Assembly: GCA_044222195.1 (NCBI GenBank)
Contig: JBGANS010000019.1
Location: forward strand, 16,607 to 80,606
Length of the DNA stretch: 64,000 nt
Source of the DNA: JAHBXE01 sp044222195
GTDB taxonomy: Bacteria > Planctomycetota > Phycisphaerae > Phycisphaerales > UBA1924
Reading direction: 5' to 3'
Shown here piece by piece: positions 25,837 through 32,949 of this stretch; within the stretch, counting starts at the first letter, position 1, and each line of letters starts with the position of its first letter. The notes under the pieces were generated by a model. The model saw only the letters and a program-made list of their open reading frames with translations, was not told the origin of the DNA and made no database searches. Made by a program: the position numbers and the translations under genes.

Positions 25837-27868
25837 CGCTCTTGACGAAACCGTCGGCGAGCTCGGAGATGTGGCACATGCCGTCGGTGCCGGCGGCGAT
25901 TTCAACAAACGCGCCGAAGTCCTTGGTGCTGACGACCTTACCGGTGTAGATCGCGCCGACCTTGATCTCTTCGCAGAGGGCCTCGATTTCCTGCTGGGCA
26001 CCCTTGAGGGCATCGCCGTTGGCGGCGGCAACCATGACGGTGCCGTCGTCTTCGACGTCGATGGTGACGCCCCACTTGTCCTGCAAGCCGCGGATCATCT
26101 TGCCGCCGGGGCCGATGAGCTTGCCGATCTTCTCGGGGTCGATCTTGATGGTGACCAGGCGAGGGGCGAGCGACGAGATCTCCGGGCGAGGGGCCGCGAT
26201 GGTCTGCTCCATGAGGTCGATGATCTGGAGGCGACCGACCTTGGCCTGCTCGAAAATACGCTCGATCTGGGAGAGCTTGAGGCCGCGGGTTTTGAGGTCG
26301 AGCTGGATGCCGGTGATGCCTTCGCGGGTACCGGAGACCTTGAAGTCCATGTCGCCGAAGAAGTCTTCTTCGCCGATGATGTCGGTGACGAAGACTTCGC
26401 GTTGATCGTTGTCATCGGCGAAGCGCCCGACGGAGATACCGGCGCAGGTGGCGGTGATGGGGACTCCGGCGTCCATCAGGGCGAGGCACCCGCCGCACAC
26501 CGAGGCCATGGAGGAGGAGCCGTTGGACTCGGTGATGTCGCTGACGATGCGGATGGTGTAGGGGAAGACTTCGGGGCTCGGGAGGATGCCCATGAGCGAG
26601 CGCTCGGCGAGAGCGCCGTGCCCGATCTCGCGCCGGCCGGGGCCGGTGATGCGCTTGGCCTCGCCTGTGGCGAAGGGCGGGAAGTTGTAGTGGAGCGTGA
26701 ACTTCTTGGAGTACTCGGGAATGAGGCCGTCGATGATCTGCTCATCCTTGGCGGTGCCGAGGGTGCAGGAGACGAGCGACTGCGTCTCGCCGCGCTGGAA
26801 GAACGCCGAGCCGTGCGTGCGGGCGAAGACGCCGACGGTGGATTCGATGGGGCGGAGCTGGGTGGGACCGCGGCCGTCGGCGCGGATGCCTGACTCGACG
26901 ATGAGGCGTCGGGTGATCTTCTCCTCGAGACGTTTGAAGGCTTCCTTGGCCTGCGTGCGGCGCTTGAGGGATTCGGCATAGACGCCGTAGGTGCCGTCGG
27001 GCTTGAGGGCGAAGTGGGTGTCGAGGAGTTTGGTGCGGATGGCGTCCACCGCATCGCCGCGATCGTTCTTGGACTTGATCTTGCGGGCCTCGGTCAGCTC
27101 ACGCTCGCACTCGGCCTTTACCTTGGCGATGACGTCGGGCGCGGGGAGGGCGAGGTCGCCCATGCGCTTGGGCTTGCCGGCCTTGGCGGCGAGATCGCCG
27201 ATGAGGGCGAGGATGTCCTTGATGTGCTCGTAGCCGAACTCGATGGCGCCGAGCATGTCCTTCTCGGTGACCTCGGCGGCGCCGACTTCGATCATGTTCA
27301 TGCCGTCCTTGTGGCCGGTGAGCACGAGGTCGAGGTCGGAATAGTCCATCTGGGTGACGGTGGGGTTGATGACCAGGCGTGTACCGTCATCGGTGTGGAC
27401 GCGACCCACGCGGATCGTGGCGATGGGCCCTTCGAAGGGGCAATCGCTGATGGCCAGGGCCGCGGACGCGGCCGTGCCCGCGAGGACGTCGCTGTCGTTC
27501 TCGCCGTCGTGGCTCATGACGAAGACCTGGAGCTGGACTTCATCAATGAAGCCGTCCGGGAAGAGCGGGCGGATCGGCCGGTCGATCATCCGCATCGTCA
27601 GAATTTCTTTTTCGTTGGGGGCGCCTTCGCGCTTGCGGAAGCCACCGGGGAACTTGCCCGCGGCGGAGGTCTTCTCGCGGTAATCGACGGTGAGGGGGAA
27701 GAAGTCGAGACCTTCACGTGGAGCGGCGCGGACGACGGTGGCGAGGACGGTGGTGCCGCCGTAGGTGGCCATGACGGCCGCATCGCAGAGCTTGGCGATC
27801 TTGCCTGTCTCGAGGATGAGCTTGCGACCGCCGATTTCGCGTTCGACTCGGATGAGACCTTGGGACAT
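25805..27868 (-). CDS. pnp: Polyribonucleotide nucleotidyltransferase (PNPase), C-terminus frameshifted
   Basis: PNPase degrades RNA 3'-5' by phosphorolysis. From MSQGLIRVEREIGGRKLILETG at 27868 the two RNase PH domains are intact (GGTTVLATVV, FPLTVDYREK, GKFPGGFRKREG; then RPIESTVGVFARTHGSAFFQRGETQ, FPPFATGEAKR, PGRREIGHGALAERSL, SDITESNGSSSMASVCGG). The KH domain (KIGKLIGPGGKMIRGLQ) follows. The S1 domain starts GAIYTGKVVSTKDFGAFVEI. Translation stops after 'ADGFVKSVWAMSSASAT' because of a frameshift at 25833-25837; the rest of S1 is in other frames. As read, 687 residues are encoded. rpsO lies upstream, the classic rpsO-pnp order. An upstream open frame to 28030 is not conserved. Confidence 0.9.
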   Translation of the reverse strand: MSQGLIRVEREIGGRKLILETGKIAKLCDAAVMATYGGTTVLATVVRAAPREGLDFFPLTVDYREKTSAAGKFPGGFRKREGAPNEKEILTMRMIDRPIRPLFPDGFIDEVQLQVFVMSHDGENDSDVLAGTAASAALAISDCPFEGPIATIRVGRVHTDDGTRLVINPTVTQMDYSDLDLVLTGHKDGMNMIEVGAAEVTEKDMLGAIEFGYEHIKDILALIGDLAAKAGKPKRMGDLALPAPDVIAKVKAECERELTEARKIKSKNDRGDAVDAIRTKLLDTHFALKPDGTYGVYAESLKRRTQAKEAFKRLEEKITRRLIVESGIRADGRGPTQLRPIESTVGVFARTHGSAFFQRGETQSLVSCTLGTAKDEQIIDGLIPEYSKKFTLHYNFPPFATGEAKRITGPGRREIGHGALAERSLMGILPSPEVFPYTIRIVSDITESNGSSSMASVCGGCLALMDAGVPITATCAGISVGRFADDNDQREVFVTDIIGEEDFFGDMDFKVSGTREGITGIQLDLKTRGLKLSQIERIFEQAKVGRLQIIDLMEQTIAAPRPEISSLAPRLVTIKIDPEKIGKLIGPGGKMIRGLQDKWGVTIDVEDDGTVMVAAANGDALKGAQQEIEALCEEIKVGAIYTGKVVSTKDFGAFVEIAAGTDGMCHISELADGFVKSVWAMSSASAT

Positions 27869-28082
27869 GATGGAGGGTCCTTCTGCACTCGGGGCACCGC
27901 CGGGCGCTTGAAGCGCCTTCATGGCGAGCCAGACCGACCCGCCCGTGCCCCCCAGTGGGGCGCCCCAGAGGCAGAAGACAAGATGCAGGCTCTGAAGTCT
28001 GAAGTCGCCTCGGAAAGGCGACCTACCCAAGACTGCGCCTTGTCCACTGCCGCCAGGCGGGACAGGTCGTTATGAACAAAGT

Positions 28083-28108
28083 CGCCCGTGTCGTTTCCGG
28101 CACGGGCG
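28083..28108 (-). terminator. Hairpin after rpsO
   Basis: CGCCCGTG (28083-28090) and CACGGGCG (28101-28108) form an 8-base stem followed, on the minus strand, by ACTTTGTTC. A smaller stem GTCGCCT/AGGCGAC lies at 28004-28022. The gap before pnp may hold processing or autoregulation structures, as in other rpsO-pnp operons. Confidence 0.6.
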
Positions 28109-28114
28109 TGGGGG

Positions 28115-28384
28115 TTACTTGCGGAGGTTCAGTCGACCGATGATCGACTGGTAGGACTCAGGATTGGTTCGGTGCAGATACGCGAGCAGGCGGTTGCGCT
28201 TGCCGACCATCTGGATCAGGCCGCGGCGGCTGTGATGGTCTTTGACGTGCCCCTTGAGGTGATCGGATAGGACGGTGATTTTCTCCGTCAGCATCGCGAT
28301 CTGGACTTCGGGCGAACCGGTGTCCTTGGGGTTGGTGCGGTAGTCGCTGACGACCTTCTTGCGGCGTTCCAATGCGATGGGCAT
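28115..28384 (-). CDS. rpsO: Small ribosomal subunit protein uS15
   Basis: An 89-residue S15 protein that binds 16S rRNA early in 30S assembly. The family pattern is complete: MPIALERRKKVVSDYRTN, DTGSPEVQIAMLTEKITVLSDHLKGHVKDHHSRRGLIQMVGKRNRLLAYLH, then ESYQSIIGRLNLRK. The length is exactly that of bacterial S15. The start at 28384 is chosen by similarity. It is followed by a hairpin and then pnp 246 bases on, and it diverges from an aminotransferase gene. Confidence 0.98.
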   Translation of the reverse strand: MPIALERRKKVVSDYRTNPKDTGSPEVQIAMLTEKITVLSDHLKGHVKDHHSRRGLIQMVGKRNRLLAYLHRTNPESYQSIIGRLNLRK

Positions 28385-28522
28385 GAGGAAAACAATCCTT
28401 GAACGGAGCCTATTTGGATGGGGCGGCCGGGCCGCACAGGAGGGAAGTCTAGGAACGCGTGATCCGGCGTTCAATGGCGGGGCTGAACTCCACCCCTGCC
28501 CTATCCCGATATCCTCCCCTCA

Positions 28523-29773
28523 ATGACCCCTCCTGTTCCGTTGTCGCAGCGGGCCGCCTCCCTGAAGCCATCGGGGACGTTTGTGATCGCCGGAAAGGCC
28601 AAGGCGTTGGCGAAGCAGGGGGTGGATGTCCTGAATTTCAGCCTCGGGGAGCCGGATTTCGACACGCCGGCGGCTATCCGGAAGGCCGCGACCGATGCAC
28701 TGGCGGGGGGCCAGACCCACTACCTGCCGACGCTCGGCGATCCGGAGACGCGGGCGGTCATTGCGGAGAAGCTGGTCCGGGAAAATGGCATCAAGGGGCT
28801 CTCGGGCGAGAACGTGGCCATTTCGACCGGGGCGAAGCATTCGTTGTACCTAATAGCCCATTGCCTGCTGGATCCAAGTGCGGCGAACGAAGTGCTGTTG
28901 CCGGTGCCCGCGTGGGTGAGCTATGCCCCGATCGTGGAGCTGGCGGGCGGCAAGGTTGTGCAGTTGCCTACGACGCCGACCTCTGACTTCAAGATCACGC
29001 CAGGACAGTTGAAGGCCGCGATCACCAACCGGTCGCGGTTGCTCATTCTCAACTCGCCGAGCAACCCGTGCGGGACGATGTACTCGCCGGACGAGTTGAA
29101 GGCGTTGGCGGCTGTGGTGGCTGAAGCCGCGGCAACGGTGGCGCCGAACCTCGTGATTGTGACGGACGAGATCTACGAGAAGATCGTGTTCGGCGGGGTC
29201 CCCCACTATTCGATCGGTTCAACGCCGTCGGTCGCGGAACGGACGGTGACAATCAACGGGATGTCGAAGGCCTTCGCGATGACGGGGTGGCGGGTGGGGT
29301 ACGCCGCGGCGCCGGGTGAGTTTGGGGTGCGGCTGATCAAGGCCATCGATGCGCTGCAGGGGCAGATGACCAGTTGTATTACCTCGTTTGTATACCCGGC
29401 GATTCGGGTGGCGATCAAGGAATGCGCCGCGGATGTCGAGCGGTTTCGGTCAGAGTTTGCCAGGCGGGCGGTAGTAGCCCACCAGCGGCTGATGGCGATT
29501 CCGGGGATGGTGTGCCCGAAGCCGACGGGGGCGTTCTATCTGTTCCCGGATGTGTCGGCGCACTTTGGGAAAAAGTCCGGCGGCGGGAAAGTGATTTCCT
29601 GCGGGGCGGACTTCTCCGAAGCGTTGCTGATGGAAGGGCATGTTGCGACGGTGCCGGGGGAAGAGTTCTTGGGGTGCGGCGCCAGGCACATACGGATTTC
29701 GTATGCATGCTCTGAGGCGATGATTGAGAAGGGGATGGAGCGACTCACCACGTTTGTCGCGTCGTTGAAGTAG
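28523..29773 (+). CDS. PLP-dependent class I aminotransferase (aspartate aminotransferase type)
   Basis: A 416-residue fold-type I aminotransferase. It has NFSLGEPDFDTPAAI and HYLPTLGDPETR at the N-terminal gate. STGAKHSLYLIAHCLLDPS is the phosphate-binding loop, with LILNSPSNPCGTMY, VTDEIYEKIVFGG, and the PLP lysine in GMSKAFAMTGWRVGYAA. The C-terminus has the substrate-carboxylate Arg in HIRISYACSE. These are the marks of subgroup I-gamma aspartate/prephenate aminotransferases. Substrate preference cannot be fixed from sequence alone. It diverges from rpsO and converges on scpA. Confidence 0.92.
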   Translation: MTPPVPLSQRAASLKPSGTFVIAGKAKALAKQGVDVLNFSLGEPDFDTPAAIRKAATDALAGGQTHYLPTLGDPETRAVIAEKLVRENGIKGLSGENVAISTGAKHSLYLIAHCLLDPSAANEVLLPVPAWVSYAPIVELAGGKVVQLPTTPTSDFKITPGQLKAAITNRSRLLILNSPSNPCGTMYSPDELKALAAVVAEAAATVAPNLVIVTDEIYEKIVFGGVPHYSIGSTPSVAERTVTINGMSKAFAMTGWRVGYAAAPGEFGVRLIKAIDALQGQMTSCITSFVYPAIRVAIKECAADVERFRSEFARRAVVAHQRLMAIPGMVCPKPTGAFYLFPDVSAHFGKKSGGGKVISCGADFSEALLMEGHVATVPGEEFLGCGARHIRISYACSEAMIEKGMERLTTFVASLK

Positions 29774-29802
29774 TTGAGGCGCACCGGACGGCGCCGCATA
29801 GA

Positions 29803-30639
29803 TCAAGGCAAGGGGCCAGCGGAATCGACGGCTTCCACGACCGAAGCATCGGCCGGCGGCTCTTCTGGTCGCAGCCCGATGACGATCGACCCGTTGTCGG
29901 CATCTTGGTGCACCGAGATCGCGCGGCGGCGGACGAGCTCGAGTACTGCGAGGAAGAGGCCGAGCATCTCGCTGCGGGTGCGGCCCTGGAAGAATCCGGC
30001 GAGGGGCAGGCGGACGTCCGCGGCTTGCTTTTTCAGGTGCTCGACGATGTCCTCGGCGTGAAGTTCAATAGGTGTGTCGTCGTAGGTGACCTGGTGATCG
30101 CCGAGGCGGTCGAAGTTGACGGAAGCGATGATCGCGGAGAAGGCGTCCACGAGATCGACGAGCGAGACGTCTTCCAGCTCGACATCCTGGGCGGAGGCGA
30201 GAATGGCCTCGCGGAGTTCATCATCATCCATGCCGGCGCGGGCCGCGGGGAAGCGCTGCTCCCATTCCTGGCGGCGGTGATCGAGGGCGTCGGAGGCGTC
30301 GCGGAATTTCTTGTAGGCGAGGAGTTGCTTGACGAGGTCGGCCCTGGGGTCGATGGCGTCGGCCGTGCCGAGTGCGTCGGCAGCGTCGGACGCGGCGCCC
30401 GGCTTCACCGGCGCGAGCATGCGCGACTTGATCTCCATGAGGGTCGCGGCCATCACGAGGAACTCGCCCGCGAGTTCGATGTCGATGGTCTCAATCGCCT
30501 TGAGGTGGTTGACGTACTGGTCGGCGATCGAAGCGACGGGGATGTCGGTGATATCAACCTCGGCGCGGCGGATGAGAAAGAGGAGGAGGTCGAGTGGACC
30601 TTCAAAGGCTTCGAGGCGGACTCGATAGTCGGTGGTCAA
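29803..30639 (-). CDS. scpA: Segregation and condensation protein A
   Basis: ScpA is the kleisin subunit that bridges SMC heads and ScpB in the chromosome condensin. The 278-residue product starts ...TTDYRVRLEAFEGPLDLLLFLIRRAEVDITDIPVASI, the hallmark ScpA N-terminus, followed by ELAGEFLVMAATLMEIKSRMLAP. The C-terminal winged helix is near 225-260 (EMLGLFLAVLELVRRRAISV). A TTG start at 30639 is preceded by GGAG 6 bases upstream; a GTG seven codons earlier lies in a repeat element and is an alternative. No scpB is adjacent. Confidence 0.93.
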   Translation of the reverse strand: MTTDYRVRLEAFEGPLDLLLFLIRRAEVDITDIPVASIADQYVNHLKAIETIDIELAGEFLVMAATLMEIKSRMLAPVKPGAASDAADALGTADAIDPRADLVKQLLAYKKFRDASDALDHRRQEWEQRFPAARAGMDDDELREAILASAQDVELEDVSLVDLVDAFSAIIASVNFDRLGDHQVTYDDTPIELHAEDIVEHLKKQAADVRLPLAGFFQGRTRSEMLGLFLAVLELVRRRAISVHQDADNGSIVIGLRPEEPPADASVVEAVDSAGPLP

Positions 30640-30653
30640 GGGGGCTCCATCCC

Positions 30654-30711
30654 GTGGCACCGCCCTTCTGGGCGGTGTGCGGCCAGACACCGGGCGGAAG
30701 CCCGGTGCCAC
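30654..30711. repeat. Twin-hairpin repeat between scpA and kdsD
   Basis: The ends are inverted 9-mers GTGGCACCG (30654-30662) and CGGTGCCAC (30703-30711). Inside are two hairpins, ACCGCCC-ttct-GGGCGGT and ACACCGGGC-ggaa-GCCCGGTG. It resembles REP/BIME-like extragenic units and lies in the divergent promoter region of scpA and kdsD. One end could supply a GTG start for scpA. Confidence 0.65.
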
Positions 30712-30729
30712 GCAGTGTACCCTTATCGG

Positions 30730-31782
30730 ATGCCGGACGGGCGCGGAAACAAGGAAGAACGCGGGTTTGCGGAGGGCGTGCTGCGCGCTGAAGCCGCGGC
30801 GGTGTCCGGGCTCGTCGAGGCTCTTGGTCCGGAGTTCCACCGGGCGGTAGACCTCATTGAGAAGTGCGCGGGCTCGGGCGGAACGGTGCTGGTGACGGGC
30901 CTGGGAAAGTCGGGGCTGATCGGAGCGAAGATCTCGGCCACCCTGGCGTCTCTGGGGATTCCGTCGCACGCGGTGCACCCGTCTGAAGCGGCTCACGGCG
31001 ACTTGGGGCGGTTCCGGCCGACTGACACGGTCATCTGCCTGTCGTATTCGGGAGAAACCGATGAGGTGGTCAACCTCGCTGCCGTGCTGAAGCAGGACGG
31101 CCTGCCGATGGTGGCCATTGTCGGACAGACCGAAACGGCTCGACGGCGAGACCGCGAGACAACGGGGGGCGGCCCTTCGAGCCTGGAGCGGCTGGCGACG
31201 GTGACCTTGTCGATCGGGGCAGTGGATGAGGCGGCGGCCCCCCAGTTTGCCGCGCCCACGTGTTCGACGACGGCGATGCTGGCGCTCGGGGATGCGCTGG
31301 CCCTGTGCGCGGCGAGGCGGCGGAAGTTCACGGATGAGGATTTTGCGAAGAGACACCCGGGCGGAGCTCTCGGCGGGCTGCTGCGACCGCTCATGGAGGC
31401 CCTGCGTTTTACGGTCGGCAAGAACCTGCCACTGATTCCGGAGACCGTGACCGTGCTGCAGGCTCTGGAACGGGCGGAAGAAATGGGGCGCCGGCCCGGG
31501 GCGATGCTGATCGTTGATGGAGCGGGGAAGCTGGCGGGGATTTTTACCGACGGGGACCTGCACCGTTTGATTTTGCGGGACCGGGCGGAGCTCAACAAGC
31601 CGATCGCGACGGTGATGACCAAGCGCCCGCGGTCGCTACGGTCGGATTCACTTGTGCGGGACGCCGTGATGTTGGTCCGGGAGAGTCGTTTGGATGAGAT
31701 TCCGGTGGTGGATGAATCCGGGAAGCCGGTTGGGATACTCGACGTGCAGGACCTGGTGGCGATGAAGCTGGTCAGGGACTAG
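30730..31782 (+). CDS. kdsD: Arabinose-5-phosphate isomerase (KpsF/GutQ family)
   Basis: This enzyme converts ribulose-5-phosphate to arabinose-5-phosphate, the first committed precursor of Kdo for LPS. The 350-residue protein has an N-terminal SIS domain (VLVTGLGKSGLIGAKISATLASLGIPSHAVHPSEAAHGDLGRF, SYSGETDEVVNLAAVLK). LALGDALALCAARRRKFTDEDFAKRHPGGALG follows, then two CBS domains (about 215-350). A ~15-residue insert (QTETARRRDRETTGGGPSS) interrupts the SIS domain. It leads an apparent operon: the stop is directly followed by the next ATG, and kdsC and an LptC-like gene follow, matching the E. coli kdsD-kdsC-lptC order. Confidence 0.94.
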   Translation: MPDGRGNKEERGFAEGVLRAEAAAVSGLVEALGPEFHRAVDLIEKCAGSGGTVLVTGLGKSGLIGAKISATLASLGIPSHAVHPSEAAHGDLGRFRPTDTVICLSYSGETDEVVNLAAVLKQDGLPMVAIVGQTETARRRDRETTGGGPSSLERLATVTLSIGAVDEAAAPQFAAPTCSTTAMLALGDALALCAARRRKFTDEDFAKRHPGGALGGLLRPLMEALRFTVGKNLPLIPETVTVLQALERAEEMGRRPGAMLIVDGAGKLAGIFTDGDLHRLILRDRAELNKPIATVMTKRPRSLRSDSLVRDAVMLVRESRLDEIPVVDESGKPVGILDVQDLVAMKLVRD

Positions 31783-32424
31783 ATGAAAGCAGGGACGATC
31801 GGCAAAGGCGTCGGACTCACGCTGATCGTTGCGGCGTTGACGTGGTATGTCTGGCCTCGAAGGAACGAGGAGGCGGGGCACGTAGTGGCGTCTCTTCGCA
31901 CCTTTGAGGCGGCCGCCGGCGACCCAACCGCATGCGCCAAGGCGTGCGGGCCTCGAACCAGGCAGTGGATGCGGGGACTTATCCAGGCGGCGATGACTGA
32001 GAATCGTGCCGCGCTCGTGAATCGCGATTTCCTCGACATGGTGACGATTCTCGACCTGCGGCGGGTGCACGTGTTGTCGCAACTGCAGGCAATGAAGCCG
32101 GAAGACGGCCTGAAGTTCTACTTTCGCGAATCGGAATCCAAGCCCGCGCACGTAGTGGACAAAGTCAGAATCGAAGGGGATGAAGCGACGGCGCGTCTCG
32201 CGTCGACATCGTCGAAGGGAAAGACGGTCAACCTAGGGACTGACCGCCTTTTCACTCGCGAGAATGGCGTGTGGTACTTTGAGCCGTACGTTCTTCATCA
32301 ACGGTCGATGCAGAAAGTCGCTGGCTCGCTCGACCCGACTCAGCGTTCACATTTGGCTGAGGACGGGTTTCGGGATGCGAATCCGCCTTTTGATCCGGCC
32401 ACTTGGGAAGGGCCACGCCGATGA
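31783..32424 (+). CDS. Membrane-anchored protein of unknown function in the Kdo/LPS operon
   Basis: A 213-residue protein with one N-terminal membrane helix (IGKGVGLTLIVAALTWYVWP, about residues 5-25) and a probable periplasmic body. The body has a helical half (TRQWMRGLIQAAMTENRAAL, LRRVHVLSQLQAMKPEDGLKFYFRE). A beta half with an alternating pattern follows (KVRIEGDEATARLAS, VWYFEPYVLH), reminiscent of an NTF2/lumazine-like or 'nuclear transport factor'-type fold but not assignable. The ATG follows the kdsD stop with no gap and its own stop overlaps the kdsC start (ATGA). Position therefore argues for a role in Kdo synthesis or LPS export. I do not recognise the family. Confidence 0.8.
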   Translation: MKAGTIGKGVGLTLIVAALTWYVWPRRNEEAGHVVASLRTFEAAAGDPTACAKACGPRTRQWMRGLIQAAMTENRAALVNRDFLDMVTILDLRRVHVLSQLQAMKPEDGLKFYFRESESKPAHVVDKVRIEGDEATARLASTSSKGKTVNLGTDRLFTRENGVWYFEPYVLHQRSMQKVAGSLDPTQRSHLAEDGFRDANPPFDPATWEGPRR

Positions 32425-32945
32425 GCGAGTCTTCAACAAAGGCAGCCAAAGCGGTCGAACTCTTCATCCTCGACGTCGACGGCGTCCTCACCGACGGCTC
32501 GATCTTCATCGACGACCTCGGTCACGAAACCAAACGCTTCAACGTCCGCGACGGCTTTGGCGTCAAACTCTGGCAGAAGCTCGGCATGCACGCGGCGATC
32601 ATCACCGGGCGCAGCGGCAAGGCCCTTCAGTTCCGCGCGGCCGAGCTCAAGATTCAGCACATCGTGCAGGGGTCAAAGGACAAGGGCTCAGCGGTCCAAG
32701 AGGTCGCCGCCAAGGTTGGAGTAGGCCTCGAGAAGGCCGCGTGTCTGGCAGATGACTGGCCGGACCTTCCCATGATGAAGCGGGTGGGATATCCGATGGC
32801 CGTCGCGGATGCGGATGCCAGGGTGAAAAAGGCCGCGGCGTTCGTTACAAAGGCCTCCGGCGGTCACGGGGCGGCACGCGAAGCGATCGAGCATCTGCTA
32901 AGCTGCAAGGGCCTGATGGAACAGGCGCTGAAGCTCTACGATTGA
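32421..32945 (+). CDS. kdsC: 3-deoxy-D-manno-octulosonate 8-phosphate phosphatase (KdsC, HAD family)
   Basis: KdsC releases free Kdo from Kdo-8-phosphate. The 174-residue HAD phosphatase has motif I FILDVDGVLTDGSIF with the nucleophile and acid Asp, the RDGFGVKLWQKLGM tetramer region and motif II IITGRSG. A Lys (GSKDKGSAVQE) and motif III LADDWPDLPMMKRVGYPMAVADA follow. Length and lack of a cap domain fit KdsC. The start overlaps the preceding stop by 4 bases and the LptC-like gene starts 4 bases after it. The first ~190 bases use almost only C-ending codons (Val GTC, Leu CTC), unlike neighbours rich in G-ending codons. Confidence 0.94.
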   Translation: MSESSTKAAKAVELFILDVDGVLTDGSIFIDDLGHETKRFNVRDGFGVKLWQKLGMHAAIITGRSGKALQFRAAELKIQHIVQGSKDKGSAVQEVAAKVGVGLEKAACLADDWPDLPMMKRVGYPMAVADADARVKKAAAFVTKASGGHGAAREAIEHLLSCKGLMEQALKLYD

Positions 32946-32949
32946 CGCC

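Noticed and set aside
27869..28030. Upstream extension of pnp
   Set aside because: PNPase homology starts exactly at MSQGLIRVEREIGG; the extension is low-complexity.
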